From Rheinheimera lutimaris (GTDB lineage: Bacteria > Pseudomonadota > Gammaproteobacteria > Enterobacterales > Alteromonadaceae), in the NCBI RefSeq assembly GCF_013283795.1, contig NZ_JABSOD010000001.1, positions 252,009 to 316,008 of the forward strand: DNA of 64,000 bases, written 5' to 3'. Position numbers and translations under genes: made by a program. Every line of letters starts with the position of its first letter. The first letter of the stretch is position 1. Shown in pieces: positions 53,574 through 63,529 of the stretch. The notes under the pieces were generated by a model, which was not told the DNA's origin, ran no database searches, and saw only the letters and a program-made list of their open reading frames with translations.

Positions 53574-55103
53574 ATGGCTAAGCTTATTGTTATTTTGGGC
53601 GATCAACTCAGCCCTGCCCTTGCCGCCTTACGTCAGGCAAGCACCGACGATGTGATCCTGCTGGCAGAGGTTGGCCGTGAGGCAAGCTATGTAGCACATC
53701 ATAAACACAAAATTATACTTATTTTCAGTGCTATGCGTCATTTTTCGGCAGTACTGCAGCAACAGGGCTTGCAAGTGTGCTACCTGCGTTTTACTGAACA
53801 CTCTGGCATAGAGACCATGACAGATGCTGTGAGTTATGCACTGCAGCAATATCCGACACTTGATGGCATTACCGTTACCCACTGTGGTGAATTCCGCTTG
53901 CAGCAAGAAATAAACAGCTGGCAACAACAGTTTTCTCTGCCGCTGAGTATTTTGGACGATGATCGGTTTATTTGCGATACGCCGCGTTTTGCGGCCTGGG
54001 CGAAAGATAAAAAGCAGTTGCGCATGGAGTACTTCTACCGCGATATGCGCCGCTATACCGGCTTACTGATGCAAGGCGATACACCTGAAGGCGGCAAATG
54101 GAATTATGACGCGGAGAACCGTAAAGCCTGCCCGGCTGATTTAGCGCAAATTCCGCCACTGCAGTTTGCGCCTGATGCCATAACAGCTGAAGTTATCACC
54201 CTGGTTGAACAGTATTTCCCTGACAACATGGGCAGTGGCGATAACTTTTGCTATGCGGTAACAGGCAAAGATGCGCGGCGGGCTTTTTTGCACTTTGTGC
54301 AACAGCAGTTGCCGGTGTTTGGTGACTATCAGGACGCTATGCTGCTGAACCAACCGTTTTTATTTCACAGCTTATGTTCCATGTATTTAAACTGTGGCTT
54401 GTTAGACGTGCGCTGGATGTGTAACAAAGTACAGCAGGCTTATCAGCAGGGGTTGGTGCCGCTTAACGCGGCTGAAGGTTTTATCCGTCAGCTTATCGGT
54501 TGGCGCGAATATGTCCGCGGCCTGTATTGGTTATTAATGCCGGACTACAAGCAACGCAATAGCTTGCAGGCAAAACGGGCGCTGCCGGGGTTTTACTGGC
54601 ACGGGAAAACACAAATGCGCTGCATGCAGCAAGCTGTGCAACACACCATAGAACATGCTTACTCGCATCATATTCAACGTTTAATGATCACCGGCAATTT
54701 CGCGCTGTTAGCCGGTTTATCGGTTGAGCAGGTCACAGATTGGTATCTGGCGGTTTATGCTGATGCCTATGAATGGGTAGAGCTGCCTAACACCCTTGGC
54801 ATGGCGCTGTTTGCCGATGGCGGCGTATTGGCCTCTAAACCCTACGCCGCCAGCGGTGCTTATATTAACCGTATGAGTAACTACTGCAAAAACTGCGCTT
54901 ACAATGTTAAACATACCACCGAAGCGGATGCCTGCCCGTTCAATGCACTGTATTGGGATTTCCTTAACCGTAACCAACAACAACTGGCGGCCAATCCCAG
55001 GTTAGCATTGCCGTTTGCTAACTGGTATAAGCGCAGCGACAGTGATAAAGCCGCTATATTGGCAAAAGCTGCCGACACACTACAGCAACTGGAGCAGCTA
55101 TGA
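53574..55103 (+). CDS. FeS-cluster bacterial (6-4) photolyase/cryptochrome (PhrB-like)
   Basis: 509 residues. It belongs to the photolyase-related FeS-BCP family. Cys350, Cys438, Cys441 and Cys454 fall at exactly the residue numbers I recall for the 4Fe-4S ligands of Agrobacterium PhrB, and His365/His366 (YSHHIQRLMITGN) fit its active site. The N-terminal antenna domain (KLIVILGDQLSP) and C-terminal FAD domain are complete. PhrB-type proteins repair (6-4) photoproducts with light. There is no clear ribosome site before the ATG. It overlaps the next photolyase gene by 4 bases. Confidence 0.94.
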   Translation: MAKLIVILGDQLSPALAALRQASTDDVILLAEVGREASYVAHHKHKIILIFSAMRHFSAVLQQQGLQVCYLRFTEHSGIETMTDAVSYALQQYPTLDGITVTHCGEFRLQQEINSWQQQFSLPLSILDDDRFICDTPRFAAWAKDKKQLRMEYFYRDMRRYTGLLMQGDTPEGGKWNYDAENRKACPADLAQIPPLQFAPDAITAEVITLVEQYFPDNMGSGDNFCYAVTGKDARRAFLHFVQQQLPVFGDYQDAMLLNQPFLFHSLCSMYLNCGLLDVRWMCNKVQQAYQQGLVPLNAAEGFIRQLIGWREYVRGLYWLLMPDYKQRNSLQAKRALPGFYWHGKTQMRCMQQAVQHTIEHAYSHHIQRLMITGNFALLAGLSVEQVTDWYLAVYADAYEWVELPNTLGMALFADGGVLASKPYAASGAYINRMSNYCKNCAYNVKHTTEADACPFNALYWDFLNRNQQQLAANPRLALPFANWYKRSDSDKAAILAKAADTLQQLEQL

Positions 55104-56377
55104 GTGTCAGTTTAATTTTGTTAAATGATACCCTGAGGCTGCATGACAATCCGTTACTTCATGCCGCCAGCGGCCGCAAAGCTGCTGTAGTTATATTAAA
55201 TAAAGCGGCTTTTTTCGGCCGCCAATATGGTTTGGCACGCGCAAACCTGCAGCGATTACAGCAACAGCTGGCACTGATCAACGAGCTGAAAGCCGCATTG
55301 GCATCACAACAAATTGGCCTGATAACCTTGTTTGGTAACACCGTGGATTGCATCAGCCAACTAACCGTGCAGCTACAGGCAACAGCATTATATTGTGCGG
55401 AGCCGGTAGCGGCCGATGAATGCCGTGCCATACAGCAACTGGCCGGGCAACTTAAGGTTATACAGCTTGACTGCAACTCATTGCTGGGCGACAGATTGCG
55501 GCCGGACCTGCACGACTTACCGCACAGCTTTACGCCATTTCGTAAACAACGCGAACCGCTGCTGGCGGTAAGTGAACCGCTAACCAGTTTACTAAACGCG
55601 GCTGACTGGCTCAGTCCCGCTGCGACAGAACCCTGCAACAGGGTATTTGCTGCTCTGTTGCAGCAATATCAACCGCTGCCACAAAGCGCCCCGGTCGGGG
55701 AGTCGGCAGCATTGGCCAGGCTTGAGTATTTTATCTGGCAGGGCCGGCATATTTTGCATTACAAAGACACCCGCAATCAGCTGCTTGGCTCTGACTATGC
55801 CAGCTTTTTCTCTGCTTACCTTGCAAAAGGCAGCATATCGGTGCGTTGGTTGTGGCAGCAAATTGCCGCTTTTGAAACTCAGGTCGCTGCTAATGAGTCT
55901 ACTTACTGGCTTAAGTTTGAATTACTGTGGCGGGAGTTTTTCCGCTGGCAGTTTCGAAAACATGGCGCCCGCTGGTTTAGCAAAGGTGCTGTTAAAGGTG
56001 ATGTTGATTTTACTGCGCCCCGTTTGAACTGCACGCAGCACGCTGCTTTTAAGCGCTGGTGCCATGGCGACACCGGCGTGGCGTTTATTGATGCCAATAT
56101 GCGTTTGCTGAACCAAAGCGGCTTAATGAGCAATCGCGGCCGGCAAAATGCCGCCAGTTATTTAATCCATGATCTCGGCATAGATTGGCGTTTAGGTGCC
56201 GCTTATTTTGAACAGCGCCTGCTGGACTATGACTGCGCCAGCAACTGGGGAAACTGGGCCTATATTGCCGGCACCGGCAACAGTGGCGAGCGACAGTTTA
56301 ACGTACAAAAGCAGGCGCAACACTATGACCCGGACGGTGCCTTTAGCCGAAGAATGCTGCAGGCTGCGCAGCCGTGA
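55100..56377 (+). CDS. Cryptochrome/photolyase, DASH type
   Basis: 425 residues. A Rossmann antenna domain (LILLNDTLRLHDNPLL) is followed by an FAD domain with HYKDTRNQLLGSDYASFFSAY, LLWREFFRWQF and the DASH-like MSNRGRQNAASYLIHDLGID plus LLDYDCASNWGNWAYIAG. CRY-DASH proteins repair CPD lesions in single-stranded DNA and may signal. It starts inside the end of the FeS photolyase gene (ATGA) and ends overlapping the third photolyase gene (GTGA). Confidence 0.92.
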   Translation: MSVSLILLNDTLRLHDNPLLHAASGRKAAVVILNKAAFFGRQYGLARANLQRLQQQLALINELKAALASQQIGLITLFGNTVDCISQLTVQLQATALYCAEPVAADECRAIQQLAGQLKVIQLDCNSLLGDRLRPDLHDLPHSFTPFRKQREPLLAVSEPLTSLLNAADWLSPAATEPCNRVFAALLQQYQPLPQSAPVGESAALARLEYFIWQGRHILHYKDTRNQLLGSDYASFFSAYLAKGSISVRWLWQQIAAFETQVAANESTYWLKFELLWREFFRWQFRKHGARWFSKGAVKGDVDFTAPRLNCTQHAAFKRWCHGDTGVAFIDANMRLLNQSGLMSNRGRQNAASYLIHDLGIDWRLGAAYFEQRLLDYDCASNWGNWAYIAGTGNSGERQFNVQKQAQHYDPDGAFSRRMLQAAQP

Positions 56378-57885
56378 CAGCATTAGTGTGGTTTAAACGC
56401 GACTTGCGCATTGACGACCATATGCCGCTGCTGCAGGCTGCCAAAACAGGTGCCGTGCTGCCGCTATACATTATTGAGCCGGATTACTGGCAGCAAAGCG
56501 ATGTATCACTGCGCCACTGGCAGTTTATTGCTCCTGCCCTTGAGCAGTTAAATCAGCAGCTCACCGCTTTGGGCCAGCCGCTACTGGTGATAAAAGGCCC
56601 GGCCACGGCGGTGCTGCGCCAACTGTGCCGGCAATTTTCCATCTGCGCCGTATACAGCCACGAGGAAACCGGCAACCTGTGGACCTATCAGCGCGATTTG
56701 GCCGTTAAGCGCTTGCTGCATGAGCTGAATATCCCATGGCAGCAATACCGTCAGTTTGCCATATTCCGCAAATTAGCCGACCGTGATAATTGGTTTAACC
56801 TGGCGGATAACTGGCTGAAATCTGCCCCGGCGCCCCCTGTTACGCGGCTGCCTTTTATTGCCGCCGCCCGGTGGCAGTTATCTGAACTTGCACCACAGCG
56901 TAAAACAGACTTACCGCTATGTACTACAATGCAAAGCCCCTGCGAAGCTAAACAAACCTTCGACAGCTTTTTGCAGGTTCGCTGCACTGACTATCGCCGG
57001 CATATTTCACTGCCGGCAAAAGCGGTTCACAGTTGCTCGCGACTCAGCCCTTATATCAGCTATGGGCAGCTTAGCCTGCGCCGGTTGCAACAACAGACAT
57101 TTCTGGCGCAAAAGCAAAGCACCCCGGCATACAAACAGCAGGGCTTACAGGCATTTTTCAGTCGCTTACGCTGGCATTGTCACTTTATGCAAAAACTGGA
57201 GGATGAGCCGGCAGTCGAATTTTTTAATATGCACCGCGGTTTTGATGGCTTACGCGAATATGATTTTAACCCTGCGCTGTTTCAGGCATGGCAACGCGGC
57301 CATACCGGTTATCCGCTGATTGACGCCGCTATGCGCAGTTTACTCGCCACCGGCTGGCTGCATTTTCGCGCCCGCGCTATGTTAATCGCCTTTGCCAGCT
57401 ACCATCTGTGGCTGCATTGGCGGCCGTTGGCGTTGCATTTGGCACAGTGTTTTGTCGACTATGAGCCCGGCATTCACTATCCACAAATTCAGATGCAAGC
57501 CGGTACCACCGGCATAAACCCCAACCGCATGTATAACCCGGTAAAGCAAAGTCAGCAAAAAGATGCAGACGGCCGGTTTATCAGGCAATGGTTGCCAGAG
57601 CTGCGCCAGGTGCCCGACAGCTGGCTGCATACGCCCTGGTTGATGCCGGCAGCGCTGCAACAACGTTACGGTTGCATACTGGAGCGCGATTATCCGGCGC
57701 CGATAGTCGATTTGCAGCAGGCGCAACAACAGGCCAGAGCAAAGCTGAGCCTGTGGTTAAAACAACATGATAAACTGCACTGGCAGCTGCAGAAACAAGC
57801 GGTATTTGTGCACCATGCCAGCCGTAAACGTCCGGTGGCAGCAAAGGCAGTTATACATCGTGACCAGCTGAGCTTTAACTGGTGA
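56374..57885 (+). CDS. Deoxyribodipyrimidine photolyase family protein (third subfamily)
   Basis: 503 residues starting with GTG at 56374, which overlaps the preceding stop as GTGA. The N-terminal MTALVWFKRDLRIDDHMPL is classic for photolyases. The FAD domain shows SRLSPYISYGQLSLR, LIDAAMRSLLATGWLHFRAR and AGTTGINPNRMYNPVKQS, features of the cyanobacterial/proteobacterial FAD-binding photolyase relatives rather than E. coli PhrB. It is probably a CPD repair enzyme or a cryptochrome; activity is not certain. It is last in the operon and its stop abuts that of the M28 peptidase gene. Confidence 0.9.
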   Translation: MTALVWFKRDLRIDDHMPLLQAAKTGAVLPLYIIEPDYWQQSDVSLRHWQFIAPALEQLNQQLTALGQPLLVIKGPATAVLRQLCRQFSICAVYSHEETGNLWTYQRDLAVKRLLHELNIPWQQYRQFAIFRKLADRDNWFNLADNWLKSAPAPPVTRLPFIAAARWQLSELAPQRKTDLPLCTTMQSPCEAKQTFDSFLQVRCTDYRRHISLPAKAVHSCSRLSPYISYGQLSLRRLQQQTFLAQKQSTPAYKQQGLQAFFSRLRWHCHFMQKLEDEPAVEFFNMHRGFDGLREYDFNPALFQAWQRGHTGYPLIDAAMRSLLATGWLHFRARAMLIAFASYHLWLHWRPLALHLAQCFVDYEPGIHYPQIQMQAGTTGINPNRMYNPVKQSQQKDADGRFIRQWLPELRQVPDSWLHTPWLMPAALQQRYGCILERDYPAPIVDLQQAQQQARAKLSLWLKQHDKLHWQLQKQAVFVHHASRKRPVAAKAVIHRDQLSFNW

Positions 57886-59158
<1,273 letters not shown>

Positions 59159-59292
59159 TTAAGCAGCAGTGTTACCGGCAGTATAATACAAGCCAGTATG
59201 CTGTTCAGCAGTTAATCGATAAGAATCACTTGATCTGCCAAGGGTAAAGCGCGGTAAGATAGTATGATATTTTCAGCAGAGGCCACCCTACT

Positions 59293-60120
59293 ATGAATGC
59301 AGCCGGAATAATCAAAGAAATGCGGGTACTCCCGCAAATAGACGCGGAATTTGAGATCCGCCGCCGGGTCGACTTTATTAAGCAGCGCCTGAGCGCATCC
59401 GGTATGAAAACCCTGGTGCTGGGTATCAGTGGCGGCATCGACTCCACCACCTGCGGACGCCTGGCCCAACTGGCGGTAGACGAGCTTAACCAAAGCGGCA
59501 GTGGTTATCAGTTTATTGCGGTACGGCTACCTTATGCCACGCAAAAAGATGAAGCCGAAGCCCAAATGGCGGTAGATTTTATTCAGCCAACTAAGGCTTT
59601 ATCTGTCAATGTACAACCCGGTGCCGATGCCATTCATCAGGCCACCTGGAGCGCGATGGCAGCACAAGAGCTGGCCAGCGCCACCGATGTGCAGGCAGAT
59701 TTCGCCAAAGGCAATGTAAAAGCCCGTACACGGATGGTTATTCAGTATCATATTGCGGCCTTGCTGGGTGGTTTAGTGTTGGGCACAGATCATTCCGCCG
59801 AAAATATCACCGGTTTTTACACCAAATGGGGCGATGGCGCCTGTGATTTAGCTCCGCTGTTTGGCTTAAGCAAACGCCAGGTGCGGTTAGTCGGCAAAAC
59901 GCTGGGCGCACCTGATTTACTGGTGGGTAAAACTCCTACGGCAGATCTGGAATGTATGGCACCGCAAAAAGCAGATGAAGCAGCGCTGGGGCTAACCTAT
60001 GAGCAAATAGATGATTTCCTCGAAGGTAAAACAGTTACTACAGATGTCAGCGATAAATTAATTGCCATTTATCAAAAAACCCAACATAAACGCCAGCCTA
60101 TCCCTACTATTTACGACTAA
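59293..60120 (+). CDS. nadE: NH3-dependent NAD+ synthetase
   Basis: 275 residues, the E. coli NadE length. It makes NAD from deamido-NAD, ATP and ammonia. It has the PP-loop [39 protein letters not shown](Y)TKWGDG and KTPTADLE. No glutaminase domain is attached, so it uses free ammonia, which suits the neighbouring glnB. Confidence 0.96.
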   Translation: MNAAGIIKEMRVLPQIDAEFEIRRRVDFIKQRLSASGMKTLVLGISGGIDSTTCGRLAQLAVDELNQSGSGYQFIAVRLPYATQKDEAEAQMAVDFIQPTKALSVNVQPGADAIHQATWSAMAAQELASATDVQADFAKGNVKARTRMVIQYHIAALLGGLVLGTDHSAENITGFYTKWGDGACDLAPLFGLSKRQVRLVGKTLGAPDLLVGKTPTADLECMAPQKADEAALGLTYEQIDDFLEGKTVTTDVSDKLIAIYQKTQHKRQPIPTIYD

Positions 60121-60126
60121 CACGGA

Positions 60127-60152
60127 TGCGGCATTAAGCATTTAATGTCGCA
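60127..60152 (+). terminator. Intrinsic terminator after nadE
   Basis: TGCGGCATTAA (60127-60137), loop GCAT, TTAATGTCGCA (60142-60152) with one G-U pair, followed by a T-rich stretch (TTAATTTTACATTTTTT). It starts 6 bases after the stop codon. Confidence 0.8.
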
Positions 60153-60217
60153 TTAATTTTACATTTTTTCATCAATAACTATACTTTTAGCATTGCTTAT
60201 TTTGCTAAGAGACGGTT

Positions 60218-60724
60218 ATGCCACAACCACCGCGGCAAGGCTTTAGCCTGATTGAATTGCTGGTCACCCTGGCTGTACTCACTATACTTATCAGCACCGC
60301 TATGCCGGCGCTGGCAGAATTTATTGACCGGCAACGCGCCAGCGCTTACCTGCGTCAGTTTAGCCAGCATCTGGCCTATGCCCGTGTTGCAGCTACCAGC
60401 AGCAATTTGCCGGTACAGCTGTGTCCATATGAAGAAGGAGAATGTACAACAGACTGGCAGCGTTTACCGCTACAACTGAATTTACTTTATCCGACTCCCG
60501 GCGAAAAGAAGTTACTACGCGAAATAGCGCCGGTTTACGCCGCACACAGCTTAAGCTACAACCGCAGCGCAGTTACCTTCCGGCGTGACGGCAGTTTAAA
60601 TGGCTTTGAAAACGGTACTTTTTATTATTGTCCTCAGGCCAGATACCACTGGCACTACCGCATGACACTTAATCAGGCTGGCCGTGGTCGTTTATTGCAA
60701 ATAGACCAGCCTTGTCCGGTTTGA
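60218..60724 (+). CDS. fimT: Type IV pilus minor pseudopilin FimT/GspH
   Basis: 168 residues with a short prepilin leader cleaved before F in QG/FSLIELLVTLAVLTIL, a hydrophobic N-helix and a GspH/FimT-type globular domain (VTFRRDGSLNGFENGTFYYC). FimT proteins take part in pilus assembly and, in some species, DNA uptake. It is on the opposite strand to the other minor pilin genes and abuts pilE tail to tail. Confidence 0.9.
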   Translation: MPQPPRQGFSLIELLVTLAVLTILISTAMPALAEFIDRQRASAYLRQFSQHLAYARVAATSSNLPVQLCPYEEGECTTDWQRLPLQLNLLYPTPGEKKLLREIAPVYAAHSLSYNRSAVTFRRDGSLNGFENGTFYYCPQARYHWHYRMTLNQAGRGRLLQIDQPCPV

Positions 60725-61129
60725 CTACTGCCAACACATCAAGCTTTGCGGCTCGTCAATATTTCGTTGGCCCAAGTGGTTTAATGAAAAAAGCCGGCAA
60801 TCATTATCAGCCAACTGCAACTGTTGTGCCCGGGCTTTTGCGGTATACGCCTGAGCGCCATCGCTAAGCTCCACTTGCAACCGGTAGCGTTGTGTCGTTG
60901 TAAACTCATTCAGACCAAGCACTGTTAAATCTGCGCTGTAGCTGCCGTAATCGGCCAAATATTGCTCTTGAGCATTCGCCAGTTGTAACAAGGATTGCGT
61001 GGCTTCAACCCGATAACTACGCAGCACATACTGATGATATGACGGATAACACAGCGCAGCCAAAATTCCGATTATTGCAATGGAAACTAATAGCTCAATT
61101 AAACTGAATCCGCGTGATGCAGTACGCAT
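60725..61129 (-). CDS. pilE: Type IV pilus minor pilin PilE
   Basis: 134 residues. Prepilin leader and N-helix RGFSLIELLVSIAIIGILAA, then the PilE-type YPSYHQYVLRSYRVEATQSL and a C-terminal Cys pair. AGGAGG lies 8 bases before the start, overlapping the end of the PilY1-like gene. It is the last gene of pilVWX-Y1-E. Confidence 0.9.
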   Translation of the reverse strand: MRTASRGFSLIELLVSIAIIGILAALCYPSYHQYVLRSYRVEATQSLLQLANAQEQYLADYGSYSADLTVLGLNEFTTTQRYRLQVELSDGAQAYTAKARAQQLQLADNDCRLFSLNHLGQRNIDEPQSLMCWQ

Positions 61130-62191
61130 TTAATGTGCCTCCTGCTCAACGCTATAGGTTGCCAGTCGTTTAAGCTTCGGAAATTCAGCTGCGTCAAGAG
61201 GCTTAATGCAACTGCCGCAGTCTTCGGCAACCTGCACTAACTCACTAAGCAGCGTGTGCTGCTCCTGCTCTGACTGTATAACCAGCTCTAATCCGTTTTC
61301 AGTGGCCTGTATCAACACCTGTTGCCCCTGTAACGGACGCAAAGACTGTCGCCGCCATGTATACACGGCACCACCATGGTGTAAATGCAGAGCATAAAGT
61401 GATAATTCGGCATCCGCCGGTACAGTGCAATCCGCAGCAACGGTATCGGCTGCAGTAATATATACCACTCCACCGTACACCTTAGGCAAAACGGTAATTT
61501 GCCCGCTTAAACGAATATACCAGCCTGGGCCTGACTGCATTTGCTGCCACAGCGCTTGGCTGATACCGTTATTCAGTTCATCAATACTTAAATCCGTGCG
61601 CTGATATAGCTCTGCAGGCTGCAGTACTGAGGTATTTTGCAATCTATGCTTCAACATAATTAAGCTGTCGCCACCGCCGGGATGGCTGATAATCAACAAT
61701 AAAGCCCTGTGCAAACTGCGACCAGCGCCGGAAACAGACATGGTTTGCACCACTTGCAGTGGTTGGCGAAACTCGCCTTGCATACTGCTAAGGTCAGCCA
61801 ATAACTGTGGTGTCGCAAACCCTGCAGCGGTCAAAGGTACATACCAAACCAAACCGGCTATATCAACCACATACACAGCATCAGCAATACCGTCATAATT
61901 GCTGTCCAAAAAAACAGGTTGCGCCAGCACCGGGCTGATACGGCTGCTTGCTGTAGGCCAGGCGTTCAACTCAGCCAACAAAGCCTGATTATCAGCGCGG
62001 TGTAGTTGCAATACCCCCTCCGCCTGCGGCTGTGCAAGTGCAGCATTATTAATTAACAGTATCTGCCGTGGCGGTGCCTCTGCAATACCCGGCAACAAGC
62101 CGCTAACCGGTGAAGGGTGGTTTAGATCGCAAGCCAAGCCAAGTCTGCTACATACACCCAGCAACGCGATTAGCAATATTCTTAACAGCAT
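61130..62191 (-). CDS. Short PilY1-like protein
   Basis: 353 residues with a signal peptide. A calcium-binding-type loop DSNYDGIAD (96-104) is followed by YVVDIAGLVWYVPL, the blade motif of the PilY1 C-terminal beta-propeller. PilY1 proteins usually exceed 1000 residues, with a von Willebrand-type N-terminal half that is missing here. It is in the PilY1 position between pilX and pilE, so it may be a shortened adhesin/priming protein. Annotated PilY1-like, not pilY1. Confidence 0.72.
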   Translation of the reverse strand: MLLRILLIALLGVCSRLGLACDLNHPSPVSGLLPGIAEAPPRQILLINNAALAQPQAEGVLQLHRADNQALLAELNAWPTASSRISPVLAQPVFLDSNYDGIADAVYVVDIAGLVWYVPLTAAGFATPQLLADLSSMQGEFRQPLQVVQTMSVSGAGRSLHRALLLIISHPGGGDSLIMLKHRLQNTSVLQPAELYQRTDLSIDELNNGISQALWQQMQSGPGWYIRLSGQITVLPKVYGGVVYITAADTVAADCTVPADAELSLYALHLHHGGAVYTWRRQSLRPLQGQQVLIQATENGLELVIQSEQEQHTLLSELVQVAEDCGSCIKPLDAAEFPKLKRLATYSVEQEAH

Positions 62192-62198
62192 AAGTCCC

Positions 62199-62564
62199 TC
62201 ATTCCGGCAGCAGTTGCTGTTTCAACAATAAACTGCTGTAAGCAGCATAAAAATGCCGGTTAGCAGAATAACTCTCGCTATCAAGCTGTAACAACTCACA
62301 CTGAAGTGTTCCGTCTGACCAGGCCGCATATTGCGCAGGGCAAACCGACATAACTTGCCCATTTAAATTTGCTGTATCCGCGGCAGCTTGCAGCATTGTC
62401 ATATGCTGTTGTAATGCAGCCTGACCCAATACCAGCTGTTGCTGCCCAGCCACAGATGTCTTGTGACTCAGCTGAGTCACCAATAGCATCGCGGCGACTA
62501 ACAGACTCATCACCAGCAAAAAAACCAAAGAGATAATCATTACCATACCGCGCTGCCTGCTCAT
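62199..62564 (-). CDS. pilX: PilX-like minor pilin
   Basis: 121 residues, hydrophobic N-helix (RGMVMIISLVFLLVMSLLVA) of the PilX N-terminal type, lacking the Glu5 of standard pilins, and a short C-terminal domain. The ATG at 62564 is 6 bases from AGGAG; a GTG at 62567 is too close. Between PilW and the PilY1-like protein, as in Pseudomonas. Confidence 0.82.
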   Translation of the reverse strand: MSRQRGMVMIISLVFLLVMSLLVAAMLLVTQLSHKTSVAGQQQLVLGQAALQQHMTMLQAAADTANLNGQVMSVCPAQYAAWSDGTLQCELLQLDSESYSANRHFYAAYSSLLLKQQLLPE

Positions 62565-62573
62565 CACCGCCTC

Positions 62574-63527
62574 CTATAACGTCGCATTGTGAAAAAACAA
62601 AGTGCTGCTTATTAACATGCGCCGATAATGATCGCCCGGCGCAACAAAACGCTCGTCTCCAAGCTGATATTCATTGTCGTTTTGATATTCAGGATCTGCT
62701 AAGCGACTACGCAGTAAAACGTGATAGGTCAAGCTGACGATACGGCTGCCTTTGTCTTGCCATAAAGCCAACGGAACTCGCGCAGTAGCCAGTTGATAAT
62801 CGAGACGACCATCAAGGTCAGAGTCAAAACCGAATTCAAAATGCATCCGCTCAACACCATCCAGCACAGCATCGGTACTGATTGTTGCGCGCCCCGCGGC
62901 ATTGCGTGTCAGACGTTTTCGCATCAGTACCGGTAAGCTGCTGTTATCTGTTCGCTGACTTTGCAGATAAAAAACCACATGCTGATAGGGAAAATAGTAG
63001 TGATCATCACTTAAACCTGCACTGGCAACGTCAACGAAGCGGCCGTGTTGCCAGCTCGTTTCCAGGTAAAAGCGATTTTGTCTTAACTCTGCCACCGACG
63101 TCTGCCGGCCAATCAGCCGCTTCAGTTGCAACAATTCAGAATCTGCTATTGCTGTCGGAATGCAGTTTAATTGTCTGCCGGCAGTGATTTTTTGTGCGTA
63201 CAAGCTGATGAACTCAATGCCGGGTTGAGGAAAACTGCCGCTATCAATGCTGTCATGGAGACAATCCGGCTCAGGCGCAGCCGGGCTGATTGCCGTCGCC
63301 AGCTGCTCAAAAGACGTTAAACCGCCCCAAAATGCCGTATTACCTAATTCATTTTGCATCAAACTCATCAGAAATTGGGCGTTTTGCTGTAACTCAGATA
63401 ACTGCTGAGTTTGGCGTACAGAGCGGCTTAAACCGGAAAACGCCGTAAGCGCTATTGTCATTAAAAACAACGTTAACAACATTGCGATCAGTAGCTCACT
63501 TAAAGTAAAGCCGCGCAGCCTGGTCAT
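62574..63527 (-). CDS. pilW: Type IV pilus minor pilin PilW
   Basis: 317 residues from the ATG at 63527, with GGAG 6 bases upstream; the frame's extension to 63623 reaches into pilV and has no site. Prepilin motif RGFTLSELLIAMLLTLFLM and a PilW-type large globular domain (DGVERMHFEFGFDSDLDG). It joins PilV, PilX and PilE in the priming complex at the pilus tip. Confidence 0.9.
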   Translation of the reverse strand: MTRLRGFTLSELLIAMLLTLFLMTIALTAFSGLSRSVRQTQQLSELQQNAQFLMSLMQNELGNTAFWGGLTSFEQLATAISPAAPEPDCLHDSIDSGSFPQPGIEFISLYAQKITAGRQLNCIPTAIADSELLQLKRLIGRQTSVAELRQNRFYLETSWQHGRFVDVASAGLSDDHYYFPYQHVVFYLQSQRTDNSSLPVLMRKRLTRNAAGRATISTDAVLDGVERMHFEFGFDSDLDGRLDYQLATARVPLALWQDKGSRIVSLTYHVLLRSRLADPEYQNDNEYQLGDERFVAPGDHYRRMLISSTLFFHNATL

Positions 63528-63529
63528 TG

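Noticed and set aside
53554-53655. 33-codon frame starting MKKSRFLWLSLLLFW that looks like a signal peptide before the FeS photolyase gene
   Set aside because: It lies almost wholly within the photolyase 5' end in another frame and has no ribosome site; the hydrophobic pattern is probably chance.
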